This document shows, in pieces, positions 16,265-25,138 of a DNA stretch of 64,000 bases. The position numbers and the translations under genes were made by a program. The stretch is from positions 186,001 through 250,000 of the forward strand of contig CAYMHU010000001.1 in NCBI GenBank assembly GCA_964390335.1. Direction: 5' to 3'. The notes under the pieces are model-generated. The model worked only from the letters and a program-made list of their open reading frames with translations. It had not been told where the DNA came from and ran no database searches. How positions within the stretch are numbered: the first letter of the stretch is position 1; each line of letters begins with the position of its first letter. The stretch is from Granulosicoccus sp964390335 (GTDB lineage Bacteria; Pseudomonadota; Gammaproteobacteria; Granulosicoccales; Granulosicoccaceae).

Positions 16265-19200
16265 GTGAACATCCCGCCACGCGTTATCAGCTTTGACGAC
16301 GTAATTGAGCTTTGCGGCTCAGTTGCAACTTCGCGAGGGCGCGTCTACAAAACCAGCAATGCGGTCATCGAACTGGATTGGATAGCCGATGCCAGTGTGC
16401 TGCAAAGCACGGTGCAAGGCAGCGAAGCCGAACCATACCAACAACGTATTCTTATCGCTCCGCACCGTCTGGATGGCGAGTGTACCTGCCCAGTGCACTA
16501 CAACTGCAAACACGTAGCGGCGGCATTACTCAGCTGGATAGATAAACAATCTGCATCCCCGTCAGCCGACGATCAAGCACTGCGTGCAGTCAATCGTTGG
16601 TTACAACGCCTGGTTGAACAAGGCAAAGTGGCCTCTCCTAGGCTTGAACACCATGAGCTTGGCGAACCACTGTTGTTTTATCAGTTAGATAGCAACTCAA
16701 TCAGTCAAACTAAAACGGGCATAACACTGGAGATACTACAAAGCCGGCTGCTTAAACGCGGCGGCTACGGCAAAGAAACACCGTATCGATATCATGGGCA
16801 TTACCACCACCCGGAATGGGTGCTTCCAAGCGATCGTTCCATTCTGGAACTGGCCGTTGGTCGGCACAGCGATTTTAATTACCGCACCTTAACGATCGAC
16901 GGAGACATCGGACATCTGCTGCTCGGAAAATTACTCAGCACCAATCGCTGCTATTGGGGTGACGATCGTGAAAAACCACTGCACGCTGGCGGCTCTAAAA
17001 CGCTGAACTTCAATTGGCAGGCGTCAAACGATGACAACCTTAGCCTGCACGTTGAACTACCGGATATTGAAAACTGGCAACTGATCCCATCAGATCCACC
17101 ATGGTACGTCGACACCGATACATTGGTGGCAGGTCAACTACAAGATGTGCCACCCACCAGCGTGCTGGTTAATTTAGTCAATGCACCTGCATTGCCTCAG
17201 GCACATGCACAGGCAGTCAGTAACTACTTAGCCTCTCGCTTGCCTGATGCCAGCGTACCGTTACCCGTAGAGCCCAATTTTGTACGCGTAGAAGTCAAGC
17301 CCGAACCTTTATTGGTGCTGCAATCACGCGAAGACAGCCCGGATATTCGCGACTTTTATGCATCCATCAGGTTTCGCTATGGCGACTACCTGCTGCCGTT
17401 TGATGGCATGGAAGCAGACGCAACGCTCGAGGGTAAAACCAGCGATGGCAAACCGCTTATGCTTACCCGCGATCTCAGCACAGAAACCCGCTATGCCGTG
17501 GAATTTGGCAAGCGCTTTACCGACTTTGAATCAGCTATTCAAAGCGACCCGACATTCTTTTCACGTGCCGACAGAAAACCGAAATCGCGCGACGTGCAAA
17601 CCATTGCGCGCAATTGGCATAAGCTGCTGGCCGAGCGGCCAGAACTTATCGCAGAGGGTTGGAAAGTCCAATGCCGCGAACCGTTCGATCTCGACTTTAA
17701 ATCCATTACCACCATCGAAGCCACGCTAAGCGACAGCACATCCAGCTGGTTTGATATGGCGTTGCGCTTAACACACGAAAACCAAACGTTTGATCTGTTA
17801 CCGCTGGTGGTTGAATGGTTGCAATCCGATACCCGCGATCAATCCATCCTATTGCAATCAGAAAGCGGACAATGGTTGGAGGTAGCACCAGAAGTGTTTA
17901 CCCCTGTAGCCGACATCCTGTTGGAATTGTTTGATGATCCAAGTCAAAGCGATAGCTTCCGATTACCACGCCAACGTGCAGGTACACTCGAAGAACTCGA
18001 GAAGCAATGGCATGGCACCGGATTACACATCAATTGGAATGGAGCCGAAGACGCATTCGCCCTGGCAAAACAACTAGACAACTTTGAAGGTATAGAAAAC
18101 CCGGAAATGCCACCAGCGCTTAAAGCCCGATTGCGTCCGTATCAATTGGACGGTGTTGGCTGGTTAAGTTTCCTAGCAGAATTTTCGTTTAACGGGATAC
18201 TTGCCGATGACATGGGTCTCGGTAAAACACTGCAAACCTTAGCGCACCTGCTGCATGAGAAAACCATAGGTCGATTGAAGGGCACCACGCTTATTGTGGC
18301 ACCCACCAGCTTGCTGGGTAACTGGTCTCGCGAAGCAGAACGTTTCACACCAACGCTTAAAACCCAGGTATGGCACGGCAGTGACAGAAAGTCGCATGGG
18401 CTCAACTTCGACGATGTCGATATTGTTGTAACAAGCTATGCGCTGGTCACGCGCGATATCGATATATTGCGTGAACAAAACTTCGGCTTTATTGTTTTAG
18501 ACGAATCACAGGCTATTAAAAACCCTGGTGCTAAAGTCACACAAGCGCTTAAAACATTAACCATAAAGCGCAGATTATGCTTAACCGGTACACCACTTGA
18601 AAATCACTTAGGCGAACTGTGGTCGCAGTTTGATTTCCTGATGCCTGGGTTTCTTGGCACACGCAAACATTTTAATCGCTACTTCAGAAACCCAATTGAA
18701 ACTCACAACAGCGCACAGCGTCAGGAACGCTTAGCGGCACTGATCAAACCGTTCTTATTGCGCCGCAGAAAAGAACAAGTGGCATCGGAGCTACCACCTA
18801 AAACCGAAATTATCCGCGAAGTGGCGCTGGACGGCGAACAAGCTCGCCTGTATGAAAGTATTCGCGTCACAATGGAACATCGGGTGCGGCAACTACTGGC
18901 CGAGCGCGGCTTGGCTCGCAGCCACATTGAAATGCTGGATGCCTTGTTAAAGTTACGTCAAACCTGCTGTCATCCAAAATTAGTAAAACTGGACACCGCG
19001 CGCGGAATTGCTGAATCGGCTAAAACTGATTTGTTGTTATCGATGTTGCAAGAGCTTATTGCAGAAGGTAAAAAAATTCTGTTGTTCTCGCAATTTACCG
19101 AAATGCTGGGGCTAATAGAAACAGAGCTTAATGCGGCGAACATTCCGTACGCCAAATTAACCGGACGCACCCGCAAACGCGATCAAGTTATCGATTCGTT

Positions 19201-19540
19201 CCAACATGGCGATATCCCCCTATTCTTAATCAGCCTGAAAGCCGGCGGTACCGGACTGAACTTAACTGCGGCAGACACCGTGATTCACTACGACCCTTGG
19301 TGGAATCCGGCCGTGGAAAATCAAGCCAGTGACCGCGCACACCGGATAGGCCAAACAAAACCGGTGTTTATCTACAAGTTAGTCGCCAGCAATACTGTGG
19401 AAGAAAAAATTCTGGCTATGCAGCAACACAAACAGCTACTGGCCGATCAAACACTTGATCAAAGCGAACAGACGGCTTTGCAGAATTTGAGCGCTGATGA
19501 CATATTGAAGTTGTTTGAAGCGGATACGGCGACTCAATAA
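16265..19540 (+). CDS. SWIM zinc-finger SNF2-family helicase
   Basis: This large protein has 1091 residues. Near residue 75 a SWIM zinc finger reads C-T-C-P then C-K-H. A long middle region (about 100-600) matches the bacterial SNF2-associated domain in character. The ATPase core starts with the Walker A D-D-M-G-L-G-K-T near residue 650, followed by the D-E-S-Q box. The C-terminal helicase has L-I-S-L-K-A-G-G-T-G-L-N-L and Q-A-S-D-R-A-H-R-I-G-Q. Such proteins use ATP to translocate on duplex DNA; bacterial ones like RapA assist RNA polymerase, but this SWIM type has no settled role. The start is a GTG at 16265; no ATG is available before the homologous region. Confidence 0.92.
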   Translation: MNIPPRVISFDDVIELCGSVATSRGRVYKTSNAVIELDWIADASVLQSTVQGSEAEPYQQRILIAPHRLDGECTCPVHYNCKHVAAALLSWIDKQSASPSADDQALRAVNRWLQRLVEQGKVASPRLEHHELGEPLLFYQLDSNSISQTKTGITLEILQSRLLKRGGYGKETPYRYHGHYHHPEWVLPSDRSILELAVGRHSDFNYRTLTIDGDIGHLLLGKLLSTNRCYWGDDREKPLHAGGSKTLNFNWQASNDDNLSLHVELPDIENWQLIPSDPPWYVDTDTLVAGQLQDVPPTSVLVNLVNAPALPQAHAQAVSNYLASRLPDASVPLPVEPNFVRVEVKPEPLLVLQSREDSPDIRDFYASIRFRYGDYLLPFDGMEADATLEGKTSDGKPLMLTRDLSTETRYAVEFGKRFTDFESAIQSDPTFFSRADRKPKSRDVQTIARNWHKLLAERPELIAEGWKVQCREPFDLDFKSITTIEATLSDSTSSWFDMALRLTHENQTFDLLPLVVEWLQSDTRDQSILLQSESGQWLEVAPEVFTPVADILLELFDDPSQSDSFRLPRQRAGTLEELEKQWHGTGLHINWNGAEDAFALAKQLDNFEGIENPEMPPALKARLRPYQLDGVGWLSFLAEFSFNGILADDMGLGKTLQTLAHLLHEKTIGRLKGTTLIVAPTSLLGNWSREAERFTPTLKTQVWHGSDRKSHGLNFDDVDIVVTSYALVTRDIDILREQNFGFIVLDESQAIKNPGAKVTQALKTLTIKRRLCLTGTPLENHLGELWSQFDFLMPGFLGTRKHFNRYFRNPIETHNSAQRQERLAALIKPFLLRRRKEQVASELPPKTEIIREVALDGEQARLYESIRVTMEHRVRQLLAERGLARSHIEMLDALLKLRQTCCHPKLVKLDTARGIAESAKTDLLLSMLQELIAEGKKILLFSQFTEMLGLIETELNAANIPYAKLTGRTRKRDQVIDSFQHGDIPLFLISLKAGGTGLNLTAADTVIHYDPWWNPAVENQASDRAHRIGQTKPVFIYKLVASNTVEEKILAMQQHKQLLADQTLDQSEQTALQNLSADDILKLFEADTATQ

Positions 19541-19567
19541 CCATCCAGCATTGATGCTTCGGAAGCT

Positions 19568-20866
19568 TTAGCGACCGGTTTGCAATTGTTCCCGAATATC
19601 TCGATGAACCGCCTCAGTAATCGGATACCCGCGCATAATAAGTAGCGCTGTTAACTTAAAGCCAATACATGGCAAGCCATACAAAATCGATAATCCTTGA
19701 ATCGCATTTGCGTTATTAGACTCCGTTGCGCTGAAGCCGATAACATCAAGCAGCGGAAATGCGATGCCGATGGCCAACGCAAACGATAACTTGGACGCTG
19801 TGCCCCACAGCGCGAAAAACAATCCCGGTCTTTTGTACCCGGTATGTAGTTCATCCCATTCAATCAGATCGCCGTTTATGGCAGCTGGTAATACCAAATC
19901 GGCTCCCGTGGCGAATCCTGTTACCGCAACAATCACGTAAAACCAGATAATGGATTGCTCGTCTAAAAATGGGGTCCAGACAAAAAACGCGGCAGCCAGC
20001 AATATGGCTATGGTCCACGTTTGATGCTTGCCAAGTCGTTTTGCTGCTGCCACCCAAAATGGTACAGACACAGCAGAACACGCGAAGTATAAGAACAGCA
20101 ACACGCCAACTTGATCCGCTGCACCCAGCACGTGCGTGACATACAGAATAAACAAGCTTGCAGGTATAGCGTTACCCACCGCATTTAAGAAAAAGCTTGT
20201 AAGCAGCTGTCGAAACGGTGTTGGACCACTGATGACCTTCCAGGCTTCACTGATGGTATTGTCTGGCAAGGTAATGTCTTTGTTATCCGGAACAAATACC
20301 GATACCAATACGGTGGTAATAAGTATTGAAATAATGACTAAGCAGGTCACACCAAACAAGGTTTGATCTAGATGCGTTGAACTTTCAGATGAAAAGAACA
20401 CCGCAACCAACAGCGCAGACAGCGAACCGAACAGGCCAAACGCAACACGCATACCGGTTATTTTACTGCGCTGGTGATAGTCTGAACTTAGCTCTGCGCC
20501 CCAAGCGGCGTAAGGCACTATAGACATAGTGCCGGCAACGTAAATGGCAATTGTCCACACCAGTAAATAAACCCACGTGACTTCACCAGGAGGATTAAAC
20601 AGATAGTATGTCGACAAGCAGATTAAAGGCGTGGCCAAAATAACAAACAGCTTGCGTCGTCGCCATGATGTTGGAGTGCGGTCTGACAAGTAACCCACGA
20701 TGGGGTCAGTGACCGTGTCACACAAACGCGCTATCAATAACACGACACCGACAGCACTTAAGCTTAAGCCAGTTGATTCCGCATAGAAAGTAGGAATAAA
20801 AACTTGCAGGGCGATAAACGCCGCTGCCAACGGGAAGGCTATACTGCCGTACGCGACGGCGATCAA
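19568..20866 (-). CDS. MFS transporter of the GPH (MelB-like) family
   Basis: This is a 12-helix inner-membrane symporter of about 432 residues. The first loop carries the family signature A-R-L-C-D-T-V-T-D-P-I-V-G-Y-L-S-D-R, followed by R-R-R-K. Family members take up glycosides, pentosides or hexuronides with cations, but marine relatives vary and the substrate cannot be inferred. The start is a TTG at 20866, since the frame is blocked by TAA three residues upstream of an ATT; no strong Shine-Dalgarno site is seen, so the start is uncertain. It is followed by a 28-base gap to the convergent SNF2 gene. Confidence 0.85.
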   Translation of the reverse strand: MIAVAYGSIAFPLAAAFIALQVFIPTFYAESTGLSLSAVGVVLLIARLCDTVTDPIVGYLSDRTPTSWRRRKLFVILATPLICLSTYYLFNPPGEVTWVYLLVWTIAIYVAGTMSIVPYAAWGAELSSDYHQRSKITGMRVAFGLFGSLSALLVAVFFSSESSTHLDQTLFGVTCLVIISILITTVLVSVFVPDNKDITLPDNTISEAWKVISGPTPFRQLLTSFFLNAVGNAIPASLFILYVTHVLGAADQVGVLLFLYFACSAVSVPFWVAAAKRLGKHQTWTIAILLAAAFFVWTPFLDEQSIIWFYVIVAVTGFATGADLVLPAAINGDLIEWDELHTGYKRPGLFFALWGTASKLSFALAIGIAFPLLDVIGFSATESNNANAIQGLSILYGLPCIGFKLTALLIMRGYPITEAVHRDIREQLQTGR

Positions 20867-20957
20867 ACTCGGGATAGTGTTGATAATTTATATCCTATGT
20901 GGCAGCACTTTTGAACAATGCCCCTATGTCTAATTGCCGTATAAGACAATCGTATCA

Positions 20958-21917
20958 TTAAAATAGATTCGTTAATGCAACCCCGAATCCAATTCGATGT
21001 TGGAACCGGTCATAGTCTATTAATGAATCACCATAGCCATTAAAGTACTGCACCATACCGCGAAACTTCCCGTGCAACGGAAACGTTAGCGTGGTATCCA
21101 GCGAGCCCTTACCCGTTGTTGTGTTGCCTCTCAGAATGCTCTGTACTTCAACATTCCTGTGCCGCCAACCCAACGACAGCTCAGCGTAGCCCAAATAGTT
21201 CAGAATATCCGGATTATCGTCTCCTTCTGCAGCATCAGGTGACACTTTTTCTTCCTCCGGCAATCTATACCACGGCCTTACTGAAGCTACGAAGGAACCA
21301 CGCTCATAGATCAATGTAGCGTATAAGCGATTCCAACTTCTTGAGAGCGCGGCTAACTGCCCGTTAGATTGATGCTCTAAGCCGAACATAAACACGGTTT
21401 TGCCACCAAACGGGCCCCAAACCAAAGGCGTTACATAAAATATTTCGGGCTGATAGTTAGTTTCACGAAATGGGCTGGATAATTCTGAGTTGTACAGTTG
21501 CCACCATGATTCAATGGTTATGCCCAGGTACACTGCATCGCCAGCGAACAGCAAGGATTTTTCATTCATCTGGGTTTTTAAACTGATCTGGAAATTAACC
21601 TCGAACGGTTTATAACTACCGTCTTCAGCACCGCCTTCACGCTCGTAGGCATCTTCGTTGATATTAGAGGTGTAGCTGAGCGGTAGAAAAAAATTGTGTT
21701 TGTGTGCAGTAATCACGTACGGATTAAACGCATCCTCCCGCTCCGCCCTTACCCGTTCGCTGACAACGCCAGCCGCATCCTCTTTTTCAGCCGATGCCTC
21801 GCCATCAAGATCGACCGGCGATTCTTTGGCGACTGCTGACAAAGGTGAGCCAATGCACAAAAACATAAGGCACACGCGTAAGACCTGCGATGCAAACACG
21901 ACGGATAAGCGAAACAT
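20958..21917 (-). CDS. pldA: Outer membrane phospholipase A (OMPLA)
   Basis: This is an integral outer-membrane beta-barrel enzyme that hydrolyses phospholipids misplaced in the outer leaflet. The 319-residue protein has a signal peptide (hydrophobic stretch near residues 8-28 ending S-A-V-A-K). The catalytic block E-H-Q-S-N-G-Q then S-R-S-W-N-R contains the conserved His, Ser and Asn neighbourhood. The barrel ends with a C-terminal Phe, as outer-membrane proteins require. The acidic linker after the signal peptide is longer than in E. coli. The gene lies 49 bases after the CBM9-like lipoprotein gene and may share its transcript. Confidence 0.93.
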   Translation of the reverse strand: MFRLSVVFASQVLRVCLMFLCIGSPLSAVAKESPVDLDGEASAEKEDAAGVVSERVRAEREDAFNPYVITAHKHNFFLPLSYTSNINEDAYEREGGAEDGSYKPFEVNFQISLKTQMNEKSLLFAGDAVYLGITIESWWQLYNSELSSPFRETNYQPEIFYVTPLVWGPFGGKTVFMFGLEHQSNGQLAALSRSWNRLYATLIYERGSFVASVRPWYRLPEEEKVSPDAAEGDDNPDILNYLGYAELSLGWRHRNVEVQSILRGNTTTGKGSLDTTLTFPLHGKFRGMVQYFNGYGDSLIDYDRFQHRIGFGVALTNLF

Positions 21918-21966
21918 GGAAACTAAGACTGATGGCGGGTGCCCATTCTAATGTATGCAGCAGCAA

Positions 21967-23262
21967 TTACAACGACGGGAAAGGTAATAGTTGCATGGTC
22001 CCCATGACACTTGGATAACGCCAGGTTTGATCTGATTCGTCTTTGGTTTGACCCTCGGTTGCCGAAGGTGAAAACCAAGCCCATTTCGCATCGCGGTTAC
22101 CACCATCGTCGTCTTGATCTATCTGAATTTCAAAGCCGAATGTTTGACCAACCGGAATGCCGGCTTCTTCAAGATTAATTTTAATTTCCCAGCCGATGCG
22201 CTCGCCCGGAGCTGCGCACAGACAGGTAGCAAATTCGACGTTGGCAACATCGAAGGGTACTTCGGCTTTCACGTTAGCACCGCGCTGAATTCGTGTATTG
22301 GCCGCCCCGCTCTCATTGGGCGTTCCATCGTCGCGCAACAACGGGATAAGCAGCTGCATATCGTCAACGGTATCGTATCCGTTGGACCGGCTCAGGTCGC
22401 CATCCCAGAAAATCTCTAGTGTGTCGTCGTTAAAATACTGTTCACCTGAGTCACCATGATTCGGGCTTAAGCCAGGCTTTGCCAACACATAGATTGTTAA
22501 AAATTCTTCGTCATGAATAGCCAGCCATTGATACTGCGTACTGCCATCCACATAGTCACCAACTTCATCGACAATCAAATTTCTAATGAGCAGCGTTTCA
22601 TTATTGATATTATTGCCCTGCGCGTTGTTCCAGTAGGCCGAGTTATATAAACCATCAATGACATTGTCGGTACGACTGGTTGCAGGTACTTTAACTTGCG
22701 CTTGCTCACCGCCGGACACACTTGGACTGTTTGCATCGCGCGGGTTTGTATCCTGATTGCGTTCAATCAAATTAGCTATTGAATCGCCGTCTGCATCAAA
22801 TTCAAGTGGATCGGGACTGCTTGCATCGCTACTGGTGACGTAGCTATCGTCATCGAGCACAAAAGACACGTTGGTCGATACCACATCCAAACCATCAACA
22901 GCTCGCGCCAATAATAACGACTGATTTTCAAATTGCTCATACCACTCAACTTTTAATGAAACCGCGCTACCTTCAGCAACCGTGGTTGAACCCACCCAAT
23001 TGCTGCCTGATTTAGTTACCTCGATAGTTGTCCCGTTAATTTCAACAATCGGTTGCAAGGTGTTTATATCGAGTGCTGCTCGCTCGCTAATAAAGCCTGG
23101 TGCGCTCAGCGATAATTTTGTGCTGCCATCAACATGATGTTGCACACTTGATTGATTTTCAGAACAACCTATCAGCAGCAGTGCAACTACCGCTAATCCG
23201 CAAAGCGCACCGGCTTTAGCCGATTCTTTGGCCAAATTATGTAAACGCCTAATGATCATCAT
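21967..23262 (-). CDS. Lipoprotein with CBM9/DOMON-like sugar-binding domain
   Basis: This 431-residue surface lipoprotein has basic residues, a hydrophobic stretch and the lipobox L-L-I-G-C with Cys33. After a beta-rich N-terminal region there is a calcium-loop-like segment (D-A-D-G-D-S-I-A-N-L-I-E-R-N near 165). A C-terminal domain of about 200 residues follows, starting I-D-G-L-Y-N-S-A-Y-W and containing D-D-T-L-E-I-F-W-D-G-D. That is the pattern of carbohydrate-binding family 9-like domains. The ATG at 23262 overlaps the stop of the upstream gene by four bases, so the two are coupled. No catalytic domain is seen; it probably binds glycans or anchors a complex at the cell surface. Confidence 0.8.
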   Translation of the reverse strand: MMIIRRLHNLAKESAKAGALCGLAVVALLLIGCSENQSSVQHHVDGSTKLSLSAPGFISERAALDINTLQPIVEINGTTIEVTKSGSNWVGSTTVAEGSAVSLKVEWYEQFENQSLLLARAVDGLDVVSTNVSFVLDDDSYVTSSDASSPDPLEFDADGDSIANLIERNQDTNPRDANSPSVSGGEQAQVKVPATSRTDNVIDGLYNSAYWNNAQGNNINNETLLIRNLIVDEVGDYVDGSTQYQWLAIHDEEFLTIYVLAKPGLSPNHGDSGEQYFNDDTLEIFWDGDLSRSNGYDTVDDMQLLIPLLRDDGTPNESGAANTRIQRGANVKAEVPFDVANVEFATCLCAAPGERIGWEIKINLEEAGIPVGQTFGFEIQIDQDDDGGNRDAKWAWFSPSATEGQTKDESDQTWRYPSVMGTMQLLPFPSL

Positions 23263-23903
23263 GGCGCTCCAACTGTAACGGTCACGGTACATTGACCATC
23301 CGGGCATCCGCCGTCGGTTGAGCTGGACGCACCGGCCAACCCAGCCACTAAACCCGCCGCCAGCACACCGAGAACCACATACAGCACTTTTCTTGTGCCG
23401 CTGGTTGTTGTTGTCGCTGCTGCAGTTTGCTCAGGTGACGCTACCGGCGCCGTCAAACTAGGCTCGGTCACTTTAATGACCCTTAGCAACGGATTAAAAG
23501 CGTATCCACGAACCGTGCGATTGCCGGATTTATCACGCGCCTGAATGTAGTACTCAATGTTGCGATCGCTGGCAGGGTTCGTAGGAATATGGGCGATAAA
23601 AGTCGACGAAAAGGACACTCGATTCATGAGCGCCGTACTATAGGTTGGATCGTTATCAAAGCGATAAAACAGCGTGACGCTATCCAGCTCGTCATCATCG
23701 ACCACAGTCGCAAAAAACGACTGGCGGGTATCGGCTTCAACTTCACTAATGGTTTGATGCTCAATAAGCGGTGGCTCGACATCAATAAAACTATCGCCAT
23801 TTTGCAGGCTTTGCGCATTTGCCGTTGATACACCCAGCAAGGTTTGCGACAGCGCAAACCAACAAACAAATCCCGCCCTGAAAAGCTTGCTGATAAAAAT
23901 CAC
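23259..23903 (-). CDS. Exported protein with Ig-like domain and C-terminal membrane anchor
   Basis: This is a 214-residue protein that I do not recognise by family. It has a signal peptide ending A-N-A-Q near residue 31. A beta-sandwich-like domain covers about 40-145 and resembles the Ig/FN3-type modules that read S-V-T-L-F-Y-R-F and I-E-Y-Y-I-Q-A-R-D-K-S-G-N. A T-A-A-A-T-T-T-T linker follows. A hydrophobic segment near 170-193 (V-L-Y-V-V-L-G-V-L-A-A-G-L) precedes a short tail with two cysteines (C-P-D-G-Q-C). It is translationally coupled to the CBM9-like lipoprotein downstream. The pair may form a cell-surface unit; that is inference. Confidence 0.7.
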   Translation of the reverse strand: MIFISKLFRAGFVCWFALSQTLLGVSTANAQSLQNGDSFIDVEPPLIEHQTISEVEADTRQSFFATVVDDDELDSVTLFYRFDNDPTYSTALMNRVSFSSTFIAHIPTNPASDRNIEYYIQARDKSGNRTVRGYAFNPLLRVIKVTEPSLTAPVASPEQTAAATTTTSGTRKVLYVVLGVLAAGLVAGLAGASSSTDGGCPDGQCTVTVTVGAP

Positions 23904-24259
23904 GCTAGCCCTCCTCGGCCACTATTACTGAATGCGCATACATAAAGTGTGATTCTGACTAAAAACACGACTGCTTCCAAGTAAAAACCGCCAACCGGTA
24001 ATAATACCGTCGAAATTTGGCCAATCTGGCTCTGCCTGCCCGGCCGAGACACTTGCCACTGCCCGATGGCGACAAACGTACATAGTACGCTAACTGACAC
24101 CGATTCCGAGATTACCCGACCGCAGCCTACTCAAAATGACACGTAAAATAGTTGGTAAGCGCCAAGAATTTGCGGTTTTTTGCGTGTATTTCCCCTACCA
24201 TATTGCCTTCAGACCACAGTGTTACACTTCTGATCGACTTAGACTTCGGACTGCATTTC
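23904..24259. other. Intergenic region between divergent genes
   Basis: This 356-base region separates the Ig-like protein gene (minus) and the EndoU gene (plus). No convincing gene, RNA or terminator is seen. An upstream extension of the EndoU reading frame to a TTG at 24152 exists, but its residues do not look like part of the protein. Confidence 0.4.
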
Positions 24260-24817
24260 GTGAACCGGTACAAAAAATACTTACCCATTGCTGCCCTGGT
24301 ACTTATCGCACTGGGTGGCGGCTTTGAAAAGCTCGGTATTGACCTGCAAAAATACCTTGACGGAAGCTCTTCGGGCCAAACCACTCAGAATGAGGAAGCG
24401 ACTCCGCAGTCTCATCAAAAATGGTCCAGCACCAATCCTGAAATTAACCTGTGGCACATATTTGAGGGTGAGATAAACCGTAGCGGTAAACCCGTCGGGT
24501 ATCATTCCCGCCCCGGTGGAATCGATGCGCCAAACGCGCGCATTGTATCCATGAAGGATGGCCCTAACCGCCTTGGAGTGTATACCGCCACCATCGAGAT
24601 TCGCGATGGTAATCAATGGAAATCAAAATTTTCCTCGTTTTTCCCGGACAGCATGTCGAGCGCCGAAGTTGTCGATGCCGTGTTAACAGCCTATAAAAAC
24701 AGTGACAACCCGAAGAAGCAACCTTGGCAAGGCCCATCCGGTTTAGGTTTTAATATCCAAGGATATACAACTTCACGCGGCGGCATCAACACGGCTTTTC
24801 CTGTTTACCGGCGTTGA
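24260..24817 (+). CDS. Membrane-anchored or secreted EndoU-type nuclease domain protein
   Basis: This is a 185-residue protein started at GTG 24260. Residues 7-22 form one hydrophobic segment that acts as anchor or signal. The rest matches the bacterial EndoU RNase domain known from contact-dependent toxins: L-W-H-I-F-E-G-E with His66, G-Y-H-S-R-P-G-G with His82, L-G-V-Y-T-A-T-I-E, S-F-F-P-D-S-M-S, and the end I-N-T-A-F-P-V-Y with Thr178 and Tyr183. It stands alone, without a delivery domain or an evident immunity gene next to it. It may be a processed periplasmic RNase and not a weapon. The start codon is uncertain because the frame is open upstream. Confidence 0.8.
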   Translation: MNRYKKYLPIAALVLIALGGGFEKLGIDLQKYLDGSSSGQTTQNEEATPQSHQKWSSTNPEINLWHIFEGEINRSGKPVGYHSRPGGIDAPNARIVSMKDGPNRLGVYTATIEIRDGNQWKSKFSSFFPDSMSSAEVVDAVLTAYKNSDNPKKQPWQGPSGLGFNIQGYTTSRGGINTAFPVYRR

Positions 24818-25138
24818 ACATGTAAACAATCGCAACACGCACACATTATCAAGCAGCGCGTGTAACAGTGCGTCACAATTCAATTGTTACTAAAAACCCG
24901 GTTAATCGACAGGTAACTCGTAACACGTTAAGCAAAGCTTGTTATGAATCAACTTGTTAGCTGAGTGTATTGCAATGGTTATTTCGAATTGTAAATTTAA
25001 AAGCGGCTGAACCGTATTTATTTAATAAAAAAAACGCTATACCGCAACTAACCGGTTACCCATTTAGTTGGTTGATGCTTGGTATTCGAGTTGCTAATTT
25101 CCGTGCATCGCTTAAACAGCGCGCTAGTTGTAGGTTGT
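24818..25138. other. AT-rich intergenic region
   Basis: This region is 321 bases between two plus-strand genes. It is AT-rich near 25010-25040 (A tract at 25027-25034). I see no gene, tRNA or clear hairpin terminator. Confidence 0.4.
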
